64,000 nt of DNA, taken from assembly GCF_015594925.2 (NCBI RefSeq), contig NZ_CP087590.1, positions 1,612,001-1,676,000 of the forward strand, in the 5' to 3' direction. Source of the stretch: Vibrio sp. VB16. Its GTDB lineage: Bacteria; Pseudomonadota; Gammaproteobacteria; Enterobacterales; Vibrionaceae. Below the pieces are notes generated by a model that was given only the letters and a program-made list of their open reading frames with translations, was not told the origin of the DNA and made no database searches. Below, piece after piece: positions 18,534 to 27,700 of the stretch (position 1 is the first letter of the stretch; every line of letters starts with the position of its first letter). The translations under genes were made by a program, and so were the position numbers.

Positions 18534-19646
18534 ATGAAGATGCTTGTAAAAAAACGCAATATAGTCATTATGTTGGCCGCCATTCTCATTATCTTGGTTG
18601 CTGGGCTTTTTTACTATCTCTCGTTTGGTCGTTCTTCTGAGAAAGAGACCATTACCTACGCATTTTCTAACAGTCAAAAATCGGTCTTTGAACCCGTTTT
18701 ACCGGGTGTTTCGGTTTCGTTTCCGGACAGCTTTTCATTTCACCATGAATTTAAACGAGAGGGATGGCAGTATTTCGCTAACCTAGTGGGCGATGACGGT
18801 GAACTCTACTCAGTTCAATGGAACTATTATTGCATTGCTCGGAATGAGAGCGAAGCTAATGGGTGGAACAGCAATCAGCTCTATCTGTCTAACTCGGTTG
18901 TCACCTCAAAAGATAAAGTATGGAAACAGCAACGTATCGCTAGAGGTGGTATAGGACAAGCTGGATTTCGAGCTCGTCCATTTCGGCTGTGGATAGATAA
19001 CTGGAGCTGGCGCTCGATAAGTTCCTCGCCCTTGCCAGGGATTTTACAAGTGGAAACCGATGATTTTGCTCTCAAATTAAGTTCATCTTCTCGTCAGGGT
19101 TTTATTTTTAACGGCGACAAAGGCTACCAAGAACAGCATGATCTATTGCCTATCGCAGCTTATGGCTTCGGTGCGCCGTCTGTTCGTTCGTCGGGTCAAC
19201 TTGTACTCGATGGTAAGGTTGTTACTGTGAATGGACAGGCATGGCTAAGCAAGGAGTGGGGCAGTGATCTAGCCGTTATCGAAGGGCAGAAGGCGGTGAC
19301 TGTTAATCTCCATTTGGCCGATGGAGGGCACCTGCAGCTTAATCAAACTCGTATTCCTAATTATCCTGTCTATAACTATGGTATGTTGGTGAAACGAGAT
19401 GGTTCCATTCTTCCTTTAGCAGACACCGATATAGTGATGTCTGCATTAGAATTTACGCCGATGATAAATGGAAAATCAGTCCCATTAACGTGGCAAATAA
19501 GCATAGAAAAATTAGATATAGATCTAATTATTACCCCTCTTCGTGATGACCTCTGGCATGCGTTTTATAATCCATATTGGCAAGGGCCGGTGTCCGCAAT
19601 GGGAACGCAAGATGCTTATGGGATGCTTCAGCTTGTGGGATTTTAA
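18534..19646 (+). CDS. AttH/CrtC-like exported lipocalin-type protein
   Basis: A 370-residue protein with an uncleaved or signal-type hydrophobic N-terminus (residues 10-27, IVIMLAAILIILVAGLFYYL). The rest is beta-rich with conserved patches FSFHHEFKREGWQYFANL, AWLSKEWGS near 240, and GYWQGPVSAMG-like ending (PYWQGPVSAMG), matching the AttH / carotenoid 1,2-hydratase (lipocalin-like) family. It begins 3 bases after the permease stop and completes a three-gene unit. AttEFGH of Agrobacterium is the best-known relative; the role is not established. I infer a periplasmic or membrane-anchored partner of the ABC machine that binds a hydrophobic ligand. Confidence 0.82.
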   Translation: MKMLVKKRNIVIMLAAILIILVAGLFYYLSFGRSSEKETITYAFSNSQKSVFEPVLPGVSVSFPDSFSFHHEFKREGWQYFANLVGDDGELYSVQWNYYCIARNESEANGWNSNQLYLSNSVVTSKDKVWKQQRIARGGIGQAGFRARPFRLWIDNWSWRSISSSPLPGILQVETDDFALKLSSSSRQGFIFNGDKGYQEQHDLLPIAAYGFGAPSVRSSGQLVLDGKVVTVNGQAWLSKEWGSDLAVIEGQKAVTVNLHLADGGHLQLNQTRIPNYPVYNYGMLVKRDGSILPLADTDIVMSALEFTPMINGKSVPLTWQISIEKLDIDLIITPLRDDLWHAFYNPYWQGPVSAMGTQDAYGMLQLVGF

Positions 19647-19868
19647 GTCAGGATCGGCTTCGTAAATATACAAATAACGTTCAATGTTCGTCCAATGCTC
19701 GGAAAAACCGAATATATTCATCTAAACAATCGATTATTCCTAAGTTGGCCTATCGTATAAACTGCGCCTATTCTTATGTAATAATAATCACAGACATAAT
19801 GTTGCTTAACCAAATGCATTGTTGTTAGTTAGATAGGCACAGCGGTAAAGTGAGTTAGAGGAAGATCA

Positions 19869-21014
19869 ATGAGTGACGGAATTCGCGACTTTTTTAAAAT
19901 GGAATCGGCTGGTGGCATACTGCTCGTTATAGCGGCGGCTGTCGCTATGGTTGTAGCGAATACAGGGTTTGGTGAATCTTACAACAATGTATTGCACACC
20001 TATGTGTTTGGCATGTCGGTGTCGCACTGGATTAACGATGGATTAATGGCGATATTTTTCCTTTTAATTGGTCTTGAGGTAAAAAGAGAGCTATTAGAAG
20101 GCGCATTAAAGTCCAAAGAAACCGCTATTTTTCCAGCAATTGCCGCCGTTGGCGGTATGTTAGCTCCTGCATTAATTTATATACTATTCAATTATGGTGA
20201 CCCACAAGCAATGCAAGGTTGGGCCATACCAGCGGCGACAGATATTGCATTCGCACTTGGTATTATGGCGTTGCTTGGTAAACGAGTGCCTATTTCATTA
20301 AAGGTGTTTTTACTGGCTTTGGCTATCATCGATGACTTGGGTGTCGTTGTTATCATTGCTCTATTTTATAGTGGTGATCTGTCTACGCTTGCACTGACGA
20401 TCGGTTTCATTATGACAGGTGTTCTGTTTATGATGAATTCTAAGAACGTGACAAAACTGCCTTACTACGTTATCGCTGGGTTGATCCTATGGATAGCCGT
20501 TTTGAAATCCGGTGTACACGCCACATTGGCCGGTGTCGTTATTGGTTTCGCTATACCTCTGAAAGGGAAAGAAGGTGAAGAGTCTCCACTTAAGCATTTA
20601 GAGCACGCACTGCACCCTTATGTTGCGTTCTTGATTTTACCAATATTTGCTTTTGCCAATGCAGGCATCTCGTTAGCTGGTGTGTCATTATCCGGATTGA
20701 CCTCTATGTTGCCTTTGGGTATCGCGTTAGGGCTACTGGTTGGTAAACCATTAGGTATCTTTAGTTTTAGCTGGATAGCGGTTAAAAGCGGTGTGGCTAA
20801 GTTACCTGAAGGTGTGAATATGAAACATATATTTGCAGTGTCGGTCTTATGTGGTATTGGATTTACCATGTCTATCTTTATCTCATCACTCGCGTTTACG
20901 GGGGTGAGTGCAGAGTTCGATACCTATGCACGTCTAGGCATACTACTCGGCTCAACGACCGCCGCAATTTTGGGTTATGTTCTATTAAGCATCTCACTAC
21001 CAAAGAAAGCGTAA
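19869..21014 (+). CDS. nhaA: Na+/H+ antiporter NhaA
   Basis: A 381-residue sodium/proton antiporter with about 12 membrane helices. The sodium-binding pair of aspartates is in LAIIDDLGVVVIIALFYS, and the early blocks FLLIGLEVKREL and IPAATDIAFALG are diagnostic. It exports sodium in exchange for protons at alkaline pH, keeping cell pH and salt balance, which suits a marine organism. GAGGAA precedes the ATG 19869. A strong terminator follows 49 bases after the stop, so it is a single-gene transcript, and a 222-base gap with no clear regulatory motif precedes it. Confidence 0.97.
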   Translation: MSDGIRDFFKMESAGGILLVIAAAVAMVVANTGFGESYNNVLHTYVFGMSVSHWINDGLMAIFFLLIGLEVKRELLEGALKSKETAIFPAIAAVGGMLAPALIYILFNYGDPQAMQGWAIPAATDIAFALGIMALLGKRVPISLKVFLLALAIIDDLGVVVIIALFYSGDLSTLALTIGFIMTGVLFMMNSKNVTKLPYYVIAGLILWIAVLKSGVHATLAGVVIGFAIPLKGKEGEESPLKHLEHALHPYVAFLILPIFAFANAGISLAGVSLSGLTSMLPLGIALGLLVGKPLGIFSFSWIAVKSGVAKLPEGVNMKHIFAVSVLCGIGFTMSIFISSLAFTGVSAEFDTYARLGILLGSTTAAILGYVLLSISLPKKA

Positions 21015-21063
21015 ATTGATTTAGAAGAGAGTTAGATAGACAAGTCATTTAAGAATTAGCAAG

Positions 21064-21093
21064 CCCTTGAACCACATGGTTCAGGGGTTTTTT
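21064..21093 (+). terminator. nhaA intrinsic terminator
   Basis: A 10-bp stem (21064-21073 with 21078-21087, one G-T pair) around an ACAT loop is followed by six Ts at 21088-21093. Confidence 0.92.
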
Positions 21094-21133
21094 ATTATTT
21101 ACTAATAGTTTGAACGACCGAGCTTATATACGG

Positions 21134-21256
21134 GCAAAAAAATGCCCAATCCAAAGTGGGTTGGGCGATACAAACATAGGAGTTAATAAGAAAAAGCAGT
21201 ATGTGGAGTAAAACAGTGAGAAAACAAGTCTACACCTTCTTAAACTTAGCAATGCT
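21134..21256 (-). ncRNA. Putative small RNA ending at an orphan minus-strand terminator
   Basis: On the minus strand a 9-bp hairpin (21144-21152 with 21158-21166) is followed by a run of seven Ts, a textbook intrinsic terminator. No minus-strand protein gene lies upstream before the divergent psrA promoter, so a short transcript of about 120 bases is the natural reading. A possible promoter reads TTGAAT at 21291-21286 and TGTAGT at 21268-21263 with 17-base spacing, giving a start near 21256. The predicted RNA carries a CU-rich unpaired stretch complementary to ribosome binding sites (CUUAUUAACUCC). Start, promoter and existence are inferences; no known RNA family was recognised. Confidence 0.4.
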
Positions 21257-21395
21257 CTGCTTACTACACTTATATGACCCCTCTTATTCAAGACAGTTCA
21301 ATTTAATTTCATTTCATTCATGCCTAAATTTTTTATGACTAATTCTCATAAATGTGATGTTAAATACTTGTTAATTTTGTTCGGCGAATGTATAT

Positions 21396-21412
21396 TTCAA
21401 ACAGTTGTTTAA
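21396..21412. promoter_or_regulatory. PsrA-type operator upstream of psrA
   Basis: TTCAAACAGTTGTTTAA is a near-perfect palindrome close to the known gammaproteobacterial PsrA site (TTCAAAC-N4-GTTTGAA class). It sits 14 bases before the chosen psrA start, suggesting autoregulation. Confidence 0.65.
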
Positions 21413-21426
21413 TACGGTTGATTGAA

Positions 21427-22053
21427 ATGGCTCAGAAAAACAAAACGAAAGATAAGATATTAGATGTAGCAGAGAGCCTATTTGCAGAGCAAGGTTTTAA
21501 CGATACTTCATTACGAGCGATAACCAGTAAAGCTAATGTGAATTTGGCGTCGGTCAATTATCACTTTGGAGACAAAAAAACCTTAGTAAGGGCTGTGCTT
21601 AATCGATACTTAGAAGCATTCATGCCTGCTGTAGGTGAAGAACTGCGTATTCTAAGCCAAACAGATAATTTCTCAATGGAAGACGTATTCTCTTGTCTGA
21701 AAAAGCCATTGTTGCAACTTAACGAATTAAGACCTCATGGCGCATCTCGTTTTATGTCATTGATTGGAAGAGGCTATACCGATGTGCAAGGCCACTTGAG
21801 ATGGTTTATCACAACCCGATATAGTGAAGTACTTTCTCAATTTACTAATTTGATTGTTAAAGCTAACCCAAATTTATCACCAGAAACGCTTTTTTGGCGA
21901 TTGCATTTTACGCTGGGAACCTGCGTATTCACTATGGCCTCAAGTCAGGCATTAAGTGAAATCGCAATTAACGATTATGGTCAAGCCGTTGATTCATCGG
22001 TAGTGATAAATCAACTTATCCCTTATCTAGCGGCTGGGGTTAGCGCGGATTAA
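21427..22053 (+). CDS. psrA: TetR-family fatty-acid regulator PsrA
   Basis: A 208-residue TetR-family repressor. Residues 5-55 form the helix-turn-helix domain (TKDKILDVAESLFAEQGFND, NVNLASVNYHFGDKKTL), followed by a helical ligand-binding domain (LFWRLHFTLGTCVFTMASSQ). The adjacent fadE and fabV genes and the palindrome upstream point to PsrA, which binds long-chain acyl-CoA or fatty acid and controls beta-oxidation genes. I chose ATG 21427 (MAQKNKT) rather than upstream ATG 21388, because the operator overlaps that stretch and conservation begins here. No strong ribosome binding site is seen. The stop is 102 bases before fadE. Confidence 0.85.
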   Translation: MAQKNKTKDKILDVAESLFAEQGFNDTSLRAITSKANVNLASVNYHFGDKKTLVRAVLNRYLEAFMPAVGEELRILSQTDNFSMEDVFSCLKKPLLQLNELRPHGASRFMSLIGRGYTDVQGHLRWFITTRYSEVLSQFTNLIVKANPNLSPETLFWRLHFTLGTCVFTMASSQALSEIAINDYGQAVDSSVVINQLIPYLAAGVSAD

Positions 22054-22155
22054 AGATTGAACGAAAAAATTACTATTTAAGCAAAGTGAAACGTTACCAA
22101 TAACTAACTACTTATTTTAAAAATAAAAGTACTTATAGAACAAAAGGATCGGACT

Positions 22156-24438
22156 ATGTGCTCTCTACGTAGAAAATGGGTAAGTGACCCAGCATTTAAA
22201 ATGTTTAAGAAAGTATTACCACCATTGTCAGACACAGAAAAAGAAGCAATGGAAGCGGGTAGTGTGTGGTGGGATGGCGACCTATTTTCTGGATCACCAG
22301 ACTGGCAAAAGTTGCATCATTATCCTAAGCCTTCGTTGACAGCGGAAGAGCAATCGTTCATCGACAATGAGGTTGAAACCTTGTTGGAAATGTTGGACGA
22401 CCATCAGATTGTTAAGAAAGACAGAGATCTTCCAAAAAATGTCTGGGACTATATCCTTAAAGAGCGTTTTTTCTCATTAATTATTTCTAAAGAGTATGGA
22501 GGAAGAGCGTTTTCTTCTCATGCTAACTCAACCATCGTGACAAAGATCGCTTCTCGTAATGGCAGTGCTGGCGTTACAGTTATGGTGCCCAACTCTTTAG
22601 GTCCTGGTGAGTTGCTTTCTCACTATGGGACACAAGAACAGAAAGACTATTGGTTACCAAGGCTTGCTGATGGGCGCGAAATACCTTGTTTTGCTTTGAC
22701 GGGTCCGGAAGCGGGTTCCGATGCGGGCGGTATTCCAGATATGGGTACGGTTTGTATGGGTATGCACGAAGGTGAAGAAGTCCTTGGTATGCGAATTAGC
22801 TGGAACAAACGCTACATTACGCTAGCACCAGTCGCTACTGTATTAGGTCTGGCATACAAGCTTCAAGACCCTGACGGTTTACTTGGTGGTGAGGTCGATT
22901 TAGGCATTACCTGTGCCTTGATACCCACGGATCATGTAGGAGTAGAGATTGGCGACCGTCATGACCCGCTCGGCCTTGCATTTATGAACGGCCCTACTCG
23001 TGGTGAAGACGTATTCATTCCGATGGACTGGGTAATCGGTGGTCAAGATTATGTAGGTAAAGGCTGGCGGATGTTGGTTGAGTGTTTGTCTGCAGGTCGT
23101 GGTATCTCTTTACCAGCAATGGGGGCGGCAACCGGACACCTTACTTCACGTACGACAGGTGCCTATGCTTATGTACGCAAACAGTTTGGGCTTTCCATTG
23201 GTAAATTTGAAGGTGTCGCTGAAGCGATGGGTCGTATCGGCGGTTTAACGTATATGTTAGAAGCCACACGTACGCTAACGACGACCTCACTTGATCTGAA
23301 AGAGAAGCCGGGTATTGTCACTGCTATTGCTAAATACCATATGACAGAAATGGCACGTACATTGCTCGATGACTCAATGGATATTCATGCTGGTCGTGGT
23401 ATACAGCAAGGTCCGATGAACTATCTTGCGAATCAATATATTGGAGCACCTGTTGCTATCACGGTTGAGGGAGCGAATATACTGACTCGTAACCTTATGA
23501 TCTTTGGTCAAGGCGCAACACGTTGTCATCCATATGTGTTAAAAGAGATGGCCGCCGCCGCCAACCCAGATCAAGAGCAAGGCGCGAAAGAGTTCGATGA
23601 GTTGTTATTCAAACATATCGGCCATGGTCTCAAGAACACCTTTGGTGCTTTCACGGCTGGTATCACTGGTTCAGCGTTTATCAAGGCGCATATGAGTGGT
23701 CCAACAAAGCGTTATTACAAAGACCTAACTCGTATCAGTCGCGCTTTGGCACTTAGCTCTGATGTGGCGATGGCAACGTTGGGTGGTGATCTAAAACGTA
23801 AAGAGATGATATCGGCAAGGTTAGGCGATGGATTGAGTTTTCTTTATATGGCGTCAGCGGTACTGAAGAAGTACGAAGATGAAGGACGTCAACAAAGCGA
23901 CTTGGTGTATGTGGATTACTCTATCCAACATTGCTTGTATCGCGCTTCCCAAGCGCTACAAGAAACGTATACCAACTTCCCTAATCGTATTGCTGGACAC
24001 ATGTTAAGTGTGCTTGTATTCCCATTAGGCAATCGCTTTAAGAAACCAGCGGATCAGTTGTCAGTTAAGATTGCAGAGTCTTTGATGACGCCGGGTGCGC
24101 ATCGTGATCGCTTAACTCACCTATGTTACGTAGGCGTAAAAGAAGATGATGCGGTTGGGCTGATGGAACGAGCATTTATCAAGTTGTATAGTGTTCGCGG
24201 GCTTGAAAGAAAACTCATTCAAGGTGTTAAGGATGGTAAGGTCGTGAGAAAAGGTCCGTTAGTAGAGCGTCTCCAGCAAGCGTTGGAAGCGGGTGTTCTT
24301 ACCCAAAAAGAAGTGGATCAGATTAATGAAGCTGAAGCGCTACGAAGTAAAGCTATTCAAGTTGACCACTTTAGTCATGACTTCTCTGAAGTGAAAACTT
24401 ATAAGCAATCAGAACCGAAGCTCAACAGTGTTGCTTAA
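22156..24438 (+). CDS. fadE: Acyl-CoA dehydrogenase FadE
   Basis: A 760-residue FadE-type acyl-CoA dehydrogenase, which makes trans-2-enoyl-CoA in the first step of fatty acid beta-oxidation using FAD. The acyl-CoA dehydrogenase core spans about residues 60-480, with GPEAGSDAGGIPDM near 180, GRGISLPAMGAATG near 310 and ITVEGANILTRNLMIFGQGA near 440, where the catalytic glutamate lies. The C-terminal DUF1974-type region (about 490-760) is typical of the large FadE class. AAAGGAT precedes the ATG. It lies between psrA and fabV and is presumably under PsrA control. Confidence 0.96.
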   Translation: MCSLRRKWVSDPAFKMFKKVLPPLSDTEKEAMEAGSVWWDGDLFSGSPDWQKLHHYPKPSLTAEEQSFIDNEVETLLEMLDDHQIVKKDRDLPKNVWDYILKERFFSLIISKEYGGRAFSSHANSTIVTKIASRNGSAGVTVMVPNSLGPGELLSHYGTQEQKDYWLPRLADGREIPCFALTGPEAGSDAGGIPDMGTVCMGMHEGEEVLGMRISWNKRYITLAPVATVLGLAYKLQDPDGLLGGEVDLGITCALIPTDHVGVEIGDRHDPLGLAFMNGPTRGEDVFIPMDWVIGGQDYVGKGWRMLVECLSAGRGISLPAMGAATGHLTSRTTGAYAYVRKQFGLSIGKFEGVAEAMGRIGGLTYMLEATRTLTTTSLDLKEKPGIVTAIAKYHMTEMARTLLDDSMDIHAGRGIQQGPMNYLANQYIGAPVAITVEGANILTRNLMIFGQGATRCHPYVLKEMAAAANPDQEQGAKEFDELLFKHIGHGLKNTFGAFTAGITGSAFIKAHMSGPTKRYYKDLTRISRALALSSDVAMATLGGDLKRKEMISARLGDGLSFLYMASAVLKKYEDEGRQQSDLVYVDYSIQHCLYRASQALQETYTNFPNRIAGHMLSVLVFPLGNRFKKPADQLSVKIAESLMTPGAHRDRLTHLCYVGVKEDDAVGLMERAFIKLYSVRGLERKLIQGVKDGKVVRKGPLVERLQQALEAGVLTQKEVDQINEAEALRSKAIQVDHFSHDFSEVKTYKQSEPKLNSVA

Positions 24439-24477
24439 CGTTCGTTGGTGAAGAAAAACCAATAAAAATTGGACAGT

Positions 24478-24507
24478 AAAGGCATCTCATTTAAGATGCC
24501 TTTTTAT
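24478..24507 (+). terminator. fadE intrinsic terminator
   Basis: Stem 24478-24487 with 24494-24503 (10 bp), loop CATTTA, followed by Ts through 24505. Confidence 0.9.
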
Positions 24508-24733
24508 TTTCTAATCCTAAACCTTATTGATAGAAAGTGATAATGGTCCTGTTTGACGTTGATTCTAGTTATACATGCGCCATTTTTATGCGACAACTAC
24601 TCCAACCACTTATAAATGAACAGTAATTTGTAAGAAAATTGATGCGATTTCTTGATTAACCTTTTATTCTAGCCAGAATAATAAAGGCAAAGTTGTTACT
24701 ATTGCCCAAGCTTTATATTAAAGGACGCTGAAA

Positions 24734-25936
24734 ATGATCATCAAACCTAGAATTCGTGGTTTTATTTGCACCACTACACACCCAGTAGGTTGTGAAGCAA
24801 ACATCAAAGAACAGATTGCTTACACCAAAGCTCAAGGTCCTATTGTTAATGCACCAAAGCGTGTTTTGGTGGTTGGTTCCTCTAGTGGTTACGGTTTGTC
24901 TTCTCGAATTACCGCTGCATTTGGTGGTGGGGCTTCAACCATTGGTGTTTTCTTTGAAAAAGCGGGTACCGAAAAGAAAACAGGAACAGCAGGTTATTAC
25001 AATTCCGCTGCTTTCGAAAAGCTAGCACATGAAGAAGGCCTATACGCGAGAAGTTTAAATGGTGATGCGTTTTCAAATGAAGCAAAACAGAAAACGATTG
25101 ATCTCATTAAAGAAGATTTGGGTCAGATCGACATGGTCGTTTATTCGCTGGCTTCACCTGTACGTAAATTGCCGGACACGGGTGAGTTGATTCGTTCAAC
25201 ATTGAAACCGATCGGAAGCGCTTATAGTTCTACTGCCGTTGATACGAATAAAGATGTGATCATCGAAGCGAGTGTTGAGCCAGCTAACGAGCAAGAAATC
25301 AGCGATACGATTACCGTTATGGGTGGGGAAGATTGGGAGCTTTGGATTAATGCTCTATCTGAAGCTGACGTGTTAGCTGAGGGATGCAAAACCGTTGCCT
25401 ATAGCTACATTGGTACGGAATTGACGTGGCCTATCTATTGGGACGGCGCGCTTGGTAAAGCGAAGATGGATCTAGATCGTGCAGCCAACGCACTCAATGA
25501 GAAATTGGCGGCGTTTAATGGCAGTGCTAATGTGGCAGTACTGAAGTCGGTTGTTACACAAGCAAGTTCTGCTATACCGGTTATGCCTCTTTATATCGCG
25601 ATGGTGTTTAAGAAGATGCGTGAAGAAGGTGTGCATGAAGGTTGTATCGAACAGATCCAACGCATGTTTAGCCAGCGCTTATATAAAGCGGATGGGTCGG
25701 TTTCAGAGGTGGATGAAAGTAATCGTCTACGTCTTGATGACTGGGAACTGCGTGATGATATTCAAGAGTACTGTAGTAAGTTGTGGCCTCAAATCACGAC
25801 TGAAAACCTGAAAGAATTGACTGATTACGTCGAGTACAAAGAAGAATTCTTGAAGTTATTTGGTTTTGGCGTTGATGGCGTCGACTACGAGGCAGATGTT
25901 AATCCTGCTGTAGACTTTGATATCATCGATATCTAA
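24734..25936 (+). CDS. fabV: NADH-dependent enoyl reductase FabV
   Basis: A 400-residue enoyl-ACP/trans-2-enoyl-CoA reductase of the FabV type, first described in Vibrio cholerae. It reduces enoyl-ACP in the last step of each fatty-acid elongation round and is naturally tolerant to triclosan. The NADH motif GSSSGYG is at 48-54 and the catalytic pair Y235 and K244 (Tyr-x8-Lys) lies in PIYWDGALGKAK. Length matches the family. AAAGGACG precedes the ATG. A strong terminator separates it from fadE, so it has its own promoter even though both sit in the psrA block. Confidence 0.97.
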   Translation: MIIKPRIRGFICTTTHPVGCEANIKEQIAYTKAQGPIVNAPKRVLVVGSSSGYGLSSRITAAFGGGASTIGVFFEKAGTEKKTGTAGYYNSAAFEKLAHEEGLYARSLNGDAFSNEAKQKTIDLIKEDLGQIDMVVYSLASPVRKLPDTGELIRSTLKPIGSAYSSTAVDTNKDVIIEASVEPANEQEISDTITVMGGEDWELWINALSEADVLAEGCKTVAYSYIGTELTWPIYWDGALGKAKMDLDRAANALNEKLAAFNGSANVAVLKSVVTQASSAIPVMPLYIAMVFKKMREEGVHEGCIEQIQRMFSQRLYKADGSVSEVDESNRLRLDDWELRDDIQEYCSKLWPQITTENLKELTDYVEYKEEFLKLFGFGVDGVDYEADVNPAVDFDIIDI

Positions 25937-25950
25937 GTTTATGTGGTAAT

Positions 25951-25978
25951 AAAAAAGCGCTCATTTGAGCGCTTTTTT
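25951..25978 (+). terminator. fabV intrinsic terminator
   Basis: Stem AAAAAAGCGCTCA with its complement around a TTT-type loop, T-rich on both strands. It can serve fabV and perhaps the convergent ybjL. Confidence 0.88.
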
Positions 25979-26017
25979 GATCATAAGATCAAGACGAAAG
26001 TGTTGGCATAAATCGAT

Positions 26018-27700
26018 TTAGCTCAAAATGATGAGTAGGGTGCCAGCAAGCGTCATTAAAATATTCGCGATAGCGTAAGTACCTGCATAACCTAGAGCTG
26101 GGATCGTGGACCTTGCATATTCGTTAACAATGTCCATCGCTGGTGCACAGGTTCTCGCACCAATGATTGCTCCAAAGAGCAAAGCTCTATTCATTTTAAA
26201 GACATAAGCTCCAACAAGGTAAGCGAGAACCACAGGAACCACGCTTACAATCAAGCTAATTAGTATGATCTGTAATCCGGTCTGATTCATAAAGGTGAAT
26301 AGATTGCCACCCGCACTAAGACCTATTCCCGCCATAAAAAACATTAAGCCAAGATCCTTCACCATATTCAATGCACCTTGAGGAACGTAGCCAAAGGTAG
26401 GGTGATTTGCTCTTAAGAACCCGAGAGTAATACCTGCGAGTAAAAGTCCCACTGCATTACCTAAGCCAAAGGTGACTTGACCGAAAGTCATGGTCACTAA
26501 CCCAAAGAGAATACCAAGGATAAAAAAGCTGCAAAAAGCCAATAGATCGGCCATTTGACTGTGTATAGATATAAAACCAATACGTTCAGCTAGCCCTAAT
26601 ACGCGGCTCTTTTCACCACTAACCTGCAGAATGTCACCCTTAGCCAAAACAATGGTGAGATCCATTGGCATCTCGATCTGAGCTCTGACTACTCGGTTTA
26701 AGAAACAGCCATATTCCGAAAGGTTAAGGTCTGATAGTTTTTTACCAGATATGCTGTCACTTTTTACCACTATCTCTTCTTCAACAATTCGCAGGTCGAG
26801 TAAATTGCGGTCGAATACCTCTTTACCATTTCTAAAACTTGGGTCTAATCGGGCATGGCTATCGGGGTAACCAACCAATGCAATTTCATCACCCTCTTGT
26901 AGGATGGCGTCTCCATCAGGATGGGCTAGTATGCCATTACGCCTGATTCTTTCGATGTAACAACCAGTTTGACGATATATACCCAGTTCTCGAAGGTTTT
27001 TACCATCGATCCAATTAATGAGTTCTTTGCCGACACGATACGCTCGAATAATCGGCAAATAAACCTTTCTATGGGCGGCACTACCGATACCACGCTCTTG
27101 TGCTATTTGCTCTGCACTGTCGTGTAAATCTTGCTTTTGTAGTTTCGGGAGTAGCTTCGCAAACAGTATCATGCTTATCAAACCAACCAAATAAGCAAGT
27201 GCATAGCCAACGGATAGGTTTTGTAACACCAGTTCCATGTCTGCATTATGTGGCAGTGTTGCTAAACCCGAATTCAGAGCATCTTGAGCACCAACTAGTA
27301 CGGGTGTTGCAGTTAATGCGCCAGCCATTAGTCCAGCCGAGAGACCGTAATCTAACCCAACCAAGCGGCTAGCGAAATAGGTGAGAGAAATAGCAGAAAC
27401 AAGCACGATTAAGCTCAGCATCAAATAATGCTTACCATCTCTAAAAAAGATGCCGAAGAAGTTGGGTCCAGCTTCAATGCCTACGCAATAGATAAATAGC
27501 ATGAAACCAATGGTTAATGCCTCGTGGCCAATTGAAAACCCAAGGTTACCCATGACGAGTGCGGTAATAAGCACGCCAATTGAGTTTCCTAGTTGAAAAC
27601 CACCAAAGCGTATTTTACCTATTGCTAAGCCAATGGCGAGAACGACAAAAACGAGTAATATTTGATTCTGTTCGAGGATTAAAGCGACATCAATATTCAC
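26018..27700 (-). CDS. ybjL: YbjL-type putative transporter (aspartate:alanine antiporter family)
   Basis: A 560-residue membrane protein of the AAE transporter family. Two hydrophobic halves (about 1-190 and 385-560, five helices or so each) flank two RCK-C/TrkA-C domains (about 205-285 and 290-375, with ELGIYRQTGCYIERI and ALVGYPDSHARLD). The paired GAGLTATPVLVGAQDAL-like and GARTCAPAMDIVNEYA motifs are typical of AspT-like duplicated transporter domains. The order with grxA resembles that in E. coli. Substrate unknown. It lies downstream of grxA on the minus strand, but a terminator separates them. Confidence 0.88.
   Translation of the reverse strand: MNIDVALILEQNQILLVFVVLAIGLAIGKIRFGGFQLGNSIGVLITALVMGNLGFSIGHEALTIGFMLFIYCVGIEAGPNFFGIFFRDGKHYLMLSLIVLVSAISLTYFASRLVGLDYGLSAGLMAGALTATPVLVGAQDALNSGLATLPHNADMELVLQNLSVGYALAYLVGLISMILFAKLLPKLQKQDLHDSAEQIAQERGIGSAAHRKVYLPIIRAYRVGKELINWIDGKNLRELGIYRQTGCYIERIRRNGILAHPDGDAILQEGDEIALVGYPDSHARLDPSFRNGKEVFDRNLLDLRIVEEEIVVKSDSISGKKLSDLNLSEYGCFLNRVVRAQIEMPMDLTIVLAKGDILQVSGEKSRVLGLAERIGFISIHSQMADLLAFCSFFILGILFGLVTMTFGQVTFGLGNAVGLLLAGITLGFLRANHPTFGYVPQGALNMVKDLGLMFFMAGIGLSAGGNLFTFMNQTGLQIILISLIVSVVPVVLAYLVGAYVFKMNRALLFGAIIGARTCAPAMDIVNEYARSTIPALGYAGTYAIANILMTLAGTLLIILS

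Larger units (their letters stand above)
21015..21426. other. nhaA-psrA intergenic region with terminator, sRNA candidate and operator
   Basis: 412 bases hold the nhaA terminator (21064-21093), a second strong hairpin pointed to the minus strand (21134-21166), and a PsrA-type palindrome (21396-21412) beside the psrA start. A 45-codon plus-strand frame at 21201-21338 lacks support. Confidence 0.7.

Noticed and set aside
18099..18677. 192-codon minus-strand frame
   Set aside because: It lies opposite the FtsX permease and AttH-like gene; its composition follows the opposite frame, and it has no ribosome binding site.
21201..21338. 45-codon plus-strand frame in the nhaA-psrA gap
   Set aside because: No ribosome binding site near the ATG and no recognisable protein; the minus-strand small RNA reading fits better.
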